Assembly: GCF_024139115.2 (NCBI RefSeq)
Contig: NC_085141.1
Location: 175,286,994 to 175,350,993, forward strand
Reading direction: 5' to 3'
Length of the DNA stretch: 64,000 bases
Origin: Armigeres subalbatus
Lineage: Eukaryota > Arthropoda > Insecta > Diptera > Culicidae
Shown: one piece after another, positions 59,688 to 64,000 of the stretch
Layout: each line of letters begins with the position of its first letter
Position numbering within the stretch: position 1 is the first letter of the stretch
The notes under the pieces: model-generated
What the model saw: the letters and a program-made list of their open reading frames with translations, nothing else
The model's database searches: none
What the model was told of the DNA's origin: nothing
Translations under genes and position numbers: made by a program

Positions 59688-60888
59688 CAGTTGTTCTTTA
59701 CCTGTCGTGTTCGACGCACGCGACTGCAGATAAGCTCTGCTGAATTATACTCACTCGGTCGGTTTTTGGAGCTATTGTTAGCACATTAGCTTTGTTCTGG
59801 TTTGCGTGCTTGGTCTTTTGGATTCCTTTTTGTGAAGCTATCCAAAAAGAAACGGTACGACATGATTGAAATTATCAACACGGTGCAGTTTTGCTTTCCG
59901 GCAAATTCCCCACGCCCGTCATGGACCGAAATTGCAAATTTCGTGAAGCAACTGCTGGGTGATGTTTTGAGCATCGAAACGGTTTATAAAATTGCGGACA
60001 ATCGAAGTGTTTGTATTAAATACAAAACGCAAGAAGCGATGACGGAATCGTTGGTCAACAACGCGAAAGAAAAACAATTCGTATATAGTGACGGAAAATC
60101 GGTAGAAGTGTGTATGACGATGGCAGGTCAAAACGTACACTATGTCCGGGTATTTGATCTCCATCCAGAAATAACGGATGAAAAACTGTCTTCAGCTCTT
60201 GGAAGTTACGGGAAAGTGGACCGAATCGTACGTGAAAAATTTCCTGCTAATTTGGGCCTCGATCATGTTTACACGGGTGTGAGAGGTGTGTACATTGATC
60301 TTGAAAAGGAAATTCCACCATCGATTACAGTTTGCAACAGAAAGGGAAAGGTGTTTTACGACGGTTTGAAAGACAAATGTTTTTCTTGTCAAGCGGAAGG
60401 ACACCGAAAGAATTCCTGTCCAGAACGAGTGATTCGGAACCAGTCTAAATCATATGCTGGAATTGTGAGGAACGTTGAACATAGCACCAGGAATCGGACC
60501 TAATAGTTGATGAACTTATTGAAGAGGAAGTAATCGAGGATCTAATTGAACAGGAACCGAAACAACAGCTACACGCAAAAATCGACGACGAGCACATCTA
60601 CCGGACATATGGAATTGCAAATGCTACTCAGCTAGTAACGACTTTCAACACTGCGATGGAGGAAGAAACCAGGAAATTAGCAGCGAGCCAGCGTCGGGCC
60701 CAATTCGCCAAATCGGGATCGACGGAACATCATCTACCAAGAAAAAGCTCTAGAAAGAGTAAAAAATAAAATTTGTTCGAAAATTGTTATATTTTGTAAC
60801 TTTCAATGTTATAACAATGATATATCGGCTCCGTAAAGTTTTGTTTTAAAGCGCCTGAGCCTAATAAATAAAAAACAGAAAAAAAATA
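59688..60888 (+). mobile_element. ORF1-only retroelement ('half-LINE')
   Basis: An exact 14 bp duplication TATGTGTAACATTT flanks it (59674-59687; 60889-60902). The element starts CAGTTGTTC, carries one ORF1-type gene, a ~119 bp 3' UTR, the signal AATAAA (about 60864) and an A-rich tail. No endonuclease or reverse transcriptase is present, yet both ends look complete. It was therefore copied in trans by another LINE's machinery, as for mammalian HAL1 elements. Confidence 0.85.
59862..60769 (+). pseudogene. LINE ORF1-like RNA-binding protein, one frameshift
   Basis: Start chosen at ATG 59862 (MIEIINTVQF); the open frame extends further left only through non-ATG codons. Residues about 91-124 (VRVFDLHPEITDEKL...YGKVDRIV) look like an RRM-type fold, and a single CCHC zinc knuckle, CFSCQAEGHRKNSC, lies at about residues 173-186. 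Such proteins coat element RNA. The first frame stops at 60501-60503; the frame starting near 60491 reads on through SDLIVDELIEEEVIEDL to RKSSRKSKK and TAA at 60767-60769, an acidic then basic tail of about 90 residues. A one-base indel near 60480-60500, or a programmed shift, joins the two parts. Outside that change there are no stops, so the copy is fairly young. Confidence 0.8.
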
Positions 60889-60902
60889 TATGTGTAACAT
60901 TT

Positions 60903-61031
60903 GGTAGTACCCACCTCCTCCCTCACCTTTTGGTGTAACAAAATATAATGCAAGTTGGACCTCCCCCCTCCCCCCAAAAGCGTTACATAATTTATGAACA
61001 AACCGTTTAGCATGACCAAACGCCGTTGACA
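60903..61031 (-). repeat. GTAACGC / G-rich interspersed repeat
   Basis: On the reverse strand TATGTAACGCTTTTGGGGGG and a G-rich tract, similar to 3480-3660. The half-LINE and the 253 bp MITE sit on either side of it. Confidence 0.5.
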
Positions 61032-61038
61032 GCCCAGC

Positions 61039-61291
61039 CACAGACAAACAGACATAACACTCGTCAAATTTCCATCGTTCAATGATTTACTGGACAATTC
61101 AAATAATCATTAGTTTGCCAATCGGTCACTAGTGGCGCGCGCATCGGGTTTGCTCGAGTTTGACATATGCTCACTACCGCCATCTGGTTCGTGATTTGCC
61201 CAACTAACTGAAATTAACAGATGTCGTTAGTGTTTAAATGATGATGAATTTGATGAATGAATGTTCAATGTGTTATGTCTGTTTGTCTGTG
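61039..61291. mobile_element. 253 bp MITE, copy 2
   Basis: Same length and ends as 39946-40198, flanked by GCCCAGC at 61032-61038 and 61292-61298. With copy 1's GATTGAC, both insertions give 7 bp duplications. Confidence 0.88.
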
Positions 61292-61998
61292 GCCCAGCTT
61301 TCACGATGGGCTTTTCTGAGCCACCGGGGGTTTAGTTTAGACTGACTTAGTGGCGGGTGCTTAGTCTCTGTTCCAGGTACACTATTAGCCAGGGTTGTGC
61401 TGAATCATTCTCATACGATAATTAATGGAATTATCATTTAATAACTTCTCAGGTGGGAAAAGTAGGCGAATTGTCATCGGCGATAACTTTTCAAATTTTG
61501 GAATCGATTGTCATTTTAATGTAAACCTAACTAATGCCAATTTGATGTCAACAATGAAGTTTAATTGAATGTTTGTCATTGTGTTTTGGTGTATAAGAAA
61601 ATAAGTTCAAAAGTAGCATTTACCAATGCTTCGAGATACAATTATCGAACGGTTCTTACTCTCTAGCGAGTTTTTATCAATTGATAATTTGGATATGTGA
61701 CCGCTTGAGAGTGTTGTTCATCCTCGATTATTTCAATTTTTTGTTTACCATCCTTTTCAAATGATGGTCTAAAAATAACAAACATCACCAAGGCTCGCAT
61801 TGCTCACTTAATCTCAGGAGCACAGGATAAACAATGAAAACAGATTCACCCTGGGCTTGAAAATAGCTTGCTTTGGTCTCATTGAACAGAAAAGTCGAAA
61901 ACCTGTACATTACATACAGCTACGTAGTTCTACGTCACTTTTGCGTACAACTCGATTGCGCTGCACCTTTGAGTTTTTAACGCAACGTGATTGTAGAG

Positions 61999-62024
61999 GG
62001 GCCCTCCTTAGCCGTGCGGTAAGG
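61999..62024 (+). mobile_element. 26 bp SINE head fragment
   Basis: GGCCCTCCTTAGCCGTGCGG then TAAG is identical to the 5' end of the 34949-35237 SINE and stops abruptly, leaving only the A-box half of the promoter. Confidence 0.7.
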
Positions 62025-62186
62025 TGCGATTCATATTTGTGAAATTAATATAAAATTTTTTTTTTTCGATTTTGTCACATTTTCTATTTTATCACCCCAA
62101 AATTCACCAATGATAAAGTCAGGATATTATTGTACTACTAAACTCGTTTTATGATTGGTGAAGGCATTCCACTAAAAGATCTTATA

Positions 62187-62556
62187 AACGTTTGAGGTTT
62201 TGGCTTTCAGTCTTTTGGGATAAAAATCGGGGTTTTATGTTTTCATCCGACATTTCGGACTAAAAAGTAAGTAAAGTGGTGAGTAAGTAAGTGAGTAAAA
62301 GTGGCGCCAAACAGAAAAGTGCACCAAAAAGTTTCTGCGAGCCGGGTCAATTCAAATTTCCGCCCTACCTCACACAAGACAGGGCAAACGAATTGTGGTG
62401 ACAAATAGGTCCTATGCTGAGGGCCAATGTGACAACAAAACGGATCATAGTTAACTCCTTGAAAAAGGCACAATACATGTGTCCGAAATGTCGGATGAAA
62501 ACATAAAACCCCGTTTTTGATCCCAAAAGACTGAAAGCCAAAACCTCAAACGTCGC
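62187..62556. mobile_element. Inverted-repeat element, ~74 bp arms
   Basis: ACGTTTGAGGTTTTGGCTTT...TTTCGGAC (62187-62260) is mirrored at 62480-62556, with a ~220 bp spacer containing AAGTAAGTAAGTGAGTAA. Clear duplication of the target was not seen. Confidence 0.7.
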
Positions 62557-62589
62557 CATCTTAGTCGAATCAATTAAGAGAGATCTTAA

Positions 62590-62717
62590 GAACAATACTC
62601 ACGGAATCCAAATTTAAAAGTACTCGCGTTTTCTAGGGCACACCACTAAATGCGGAAGCAACGCACAACTGACATTCTTATTATTCCACGCATGCTGCGA
62701 CGCAATAAAGCTGAAGG
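62590..62717 (+). mobile_element. TTAA MITE, truncated copy
   Basis: TTAA at 62586-62589 followed by ACTCACGGAATCCAAA, AAAAGTACTCGCGTTTTC and the ACGCATGCTGCGACGCA centre; the right arm is missing. It preserves the TTTAAAA site into which element I inserted in the other copy. Confidence 0.7.
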
Positions 62718-62719
62718 TT

Positions 62720-64000
62720 TCTTTTGCAGCGTTTAAAAAAAACCCTAAAATTTGTATAAGCGCCCGCCTCATAACATAATATTATATACCTAGTTTTAAT
62801 TTCATTTCAATATAATACAGTCAGACATCATTATTTCTATCTGTTGCACAACCTTTCCTGTAAGTAATCCAGCTTATTATATCGAATGAGTTGGAAAACG
62901 TTCCACATTATGTAGAGTTGATACTCACTAGATATGTAATACTATCGTCTCTCGATAACGAAGACTAAAACAAAATCGCCTCATGGAAACACATAAATTT
63001 TCGATAAAAGAATGTCAATAAAGAAATATAATTTAAAGTCAAGTTTTAATATTTTCCAAAGCAAATAAGGGAACTGTTCCGTTTTCCATCTAACTGATCA
63101 TATATCTCATCTCATCGCAAAACAAAGAAATACAGCACCAACCTTGCCGCTTATTTTGAATAACATACGTGTTCTTTTGCGGAAACTTGTAAATTTTTTC
63201 AACGCAATTATGAAATTTGAAAATTTTGAAATAGCATTTTTGTTTCAAATCAGACATTATCATCAGACACCAATGTTTCAAATCAGACAATCGGACAATT
63301 CAGAAAACAAGCATCTAAGACAAAAACTGTAAACTTTTCATTCAGATGCTGTATAAATAATACAAAATTGTGTTATGTTATACAATTCTAATACAAGAAT
63401 AAAGCAAATTTGTTTGCTTGTCATAAGACGAGTTTGTACAATCCCATTGAAATTCCACCACTTAATTTGTTTGTCCAAAATTTTATAGAGACTTTGAAAG
63501 GTTTTGTTGGTGTAGTAATTGCTTTCGCATAATTTTCAATATTGTGACATTTTAAATTTTATTTCAAAACATTTCAATTGTTTATGGAGAGCTTGTTTTG
63601 CTGCCGATTACGAACGCTTATCCCAAGTTGAATTGAAAACCAATGAGCCACTAACTGAATAATTAAATTCCATACAACCCACTTATTCCGAAGGACCAAC
63701 AGGATCCCGTGCAGCCGCATTAGGTTGACAATGGCAGCAGTAGCGGTTTAATTAATAGGATGGGCTATTGTTCTACGGTGGGACGTGGACGGGGTTACTC
63801 AACTTTACAGCATTAATGATCCTATTTTGTAACTCTTCGCAGTGACGTAGTTCAACTACGCTCGATGCTGTACGGACGATTGGTTGTTCAATCACATGTG
63901 ATACAATTCGTTGGCTTACCAGAGCTTGAAGCAAGGTATAGTGGAACATTTTGTGGTTTTTCTACAAATCCAAGCAGGATCCGTGGCGCTTTGGAGAATC
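62720..64000. other. Unassigned A+T-rich sequence
   Basis: No gene or element recognised to the window edge. 63640-64000 is slightly less A/T-rich but has no supported frame. Confidence 0.35.

Overview
The window looks like non-genic, transposon-saturated DNA from a culicine mosquito, most likely Aedes. This is inferred from the mix of tRNA-derived SINEs with AAG-repeat tails, many short inverted-repeat elements (MITEs), two kinds of broken non-LTR retrotransposon and high A+T. No intact conserved host gene is visible. The best host-gene signal is a candidate 5' exon at about 18.67-19.08 kb: a GC-richer upstream block, a 5' leader with tiny upstream ORFs, and ATG-G followed directly by GTAAGT. 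If real, everything to its right could be its first intron or intergenic DNA.

Layout. 0-5 kb: dispersed repeats and a LINE fragment. 5.07-5.73 kb: degenerate minisatellite. 5.94-12.1 kb: a nested stack. A TTAA-flanked MITE is split by a 5.6 kb TTAA-type fold-back element (I) made of mirrored arrays of ~151 bp monomers, which is itself split by a 1.8 kb fold-back; a SINE sits in the MITE remainder. 13.17-14.80 kb: Transib-like fold-back (CACTATGG ends, 5 bp duplication). 15.0-15.4 kb: a spliced-looking coding fragment. 16.63-17.31 kb: hAT-like fold-back (TAGGGTGGC ends, 8 bp duplication). 18-19.1 kb: candidate promoter and first exon. 20.8-24.6 kb: LINE remnants and a partly dimeric SINE. 24.94-26.23 kb: TA-type element with internal iterons. 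28.2-31.3 kb: a mosquito repeat carrying a TTAA MITE and a 5'-truncated R1-like LINE, which itself carries a MITE. 34.46-43.92 kb: a 9.5 kb TTAA fold-back (outer, II) with a second TTAA fold-back (inner, III, 36.58-41.33 kb) in its middle, both built of mirrored ~150 bp monomers. 47.42-53.97 kb: a 6.5 kb array of CCAATCCAAA-type units with almost no G on the + strand. 57.9-58.4 kb: another ~150 bp tandem array. 59.69-60.89 kb: an ORF1-only ('half-LINE') retroelement with perfect 14 bp target duplications. 61.04-61.29 kb: second copy of a 253 bp MITE also found at 39.95 kb.

The strongest unexplained pattern is the recurring architecture TTAA + CCYT... terminus + 16-18 bp GGGT palindrome + arrays of ~150 bp monomers arranged as mirror images around a centre. 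It occurs three times, twice nested, with different monomer sequences but nearly the same monomer length. No transposase is encoded, so these would be non-autonomous piggyBac-like passengers. The very long open frames at 47.4-54.0 kb are artefacts of a repeat that cannot form stop codons.
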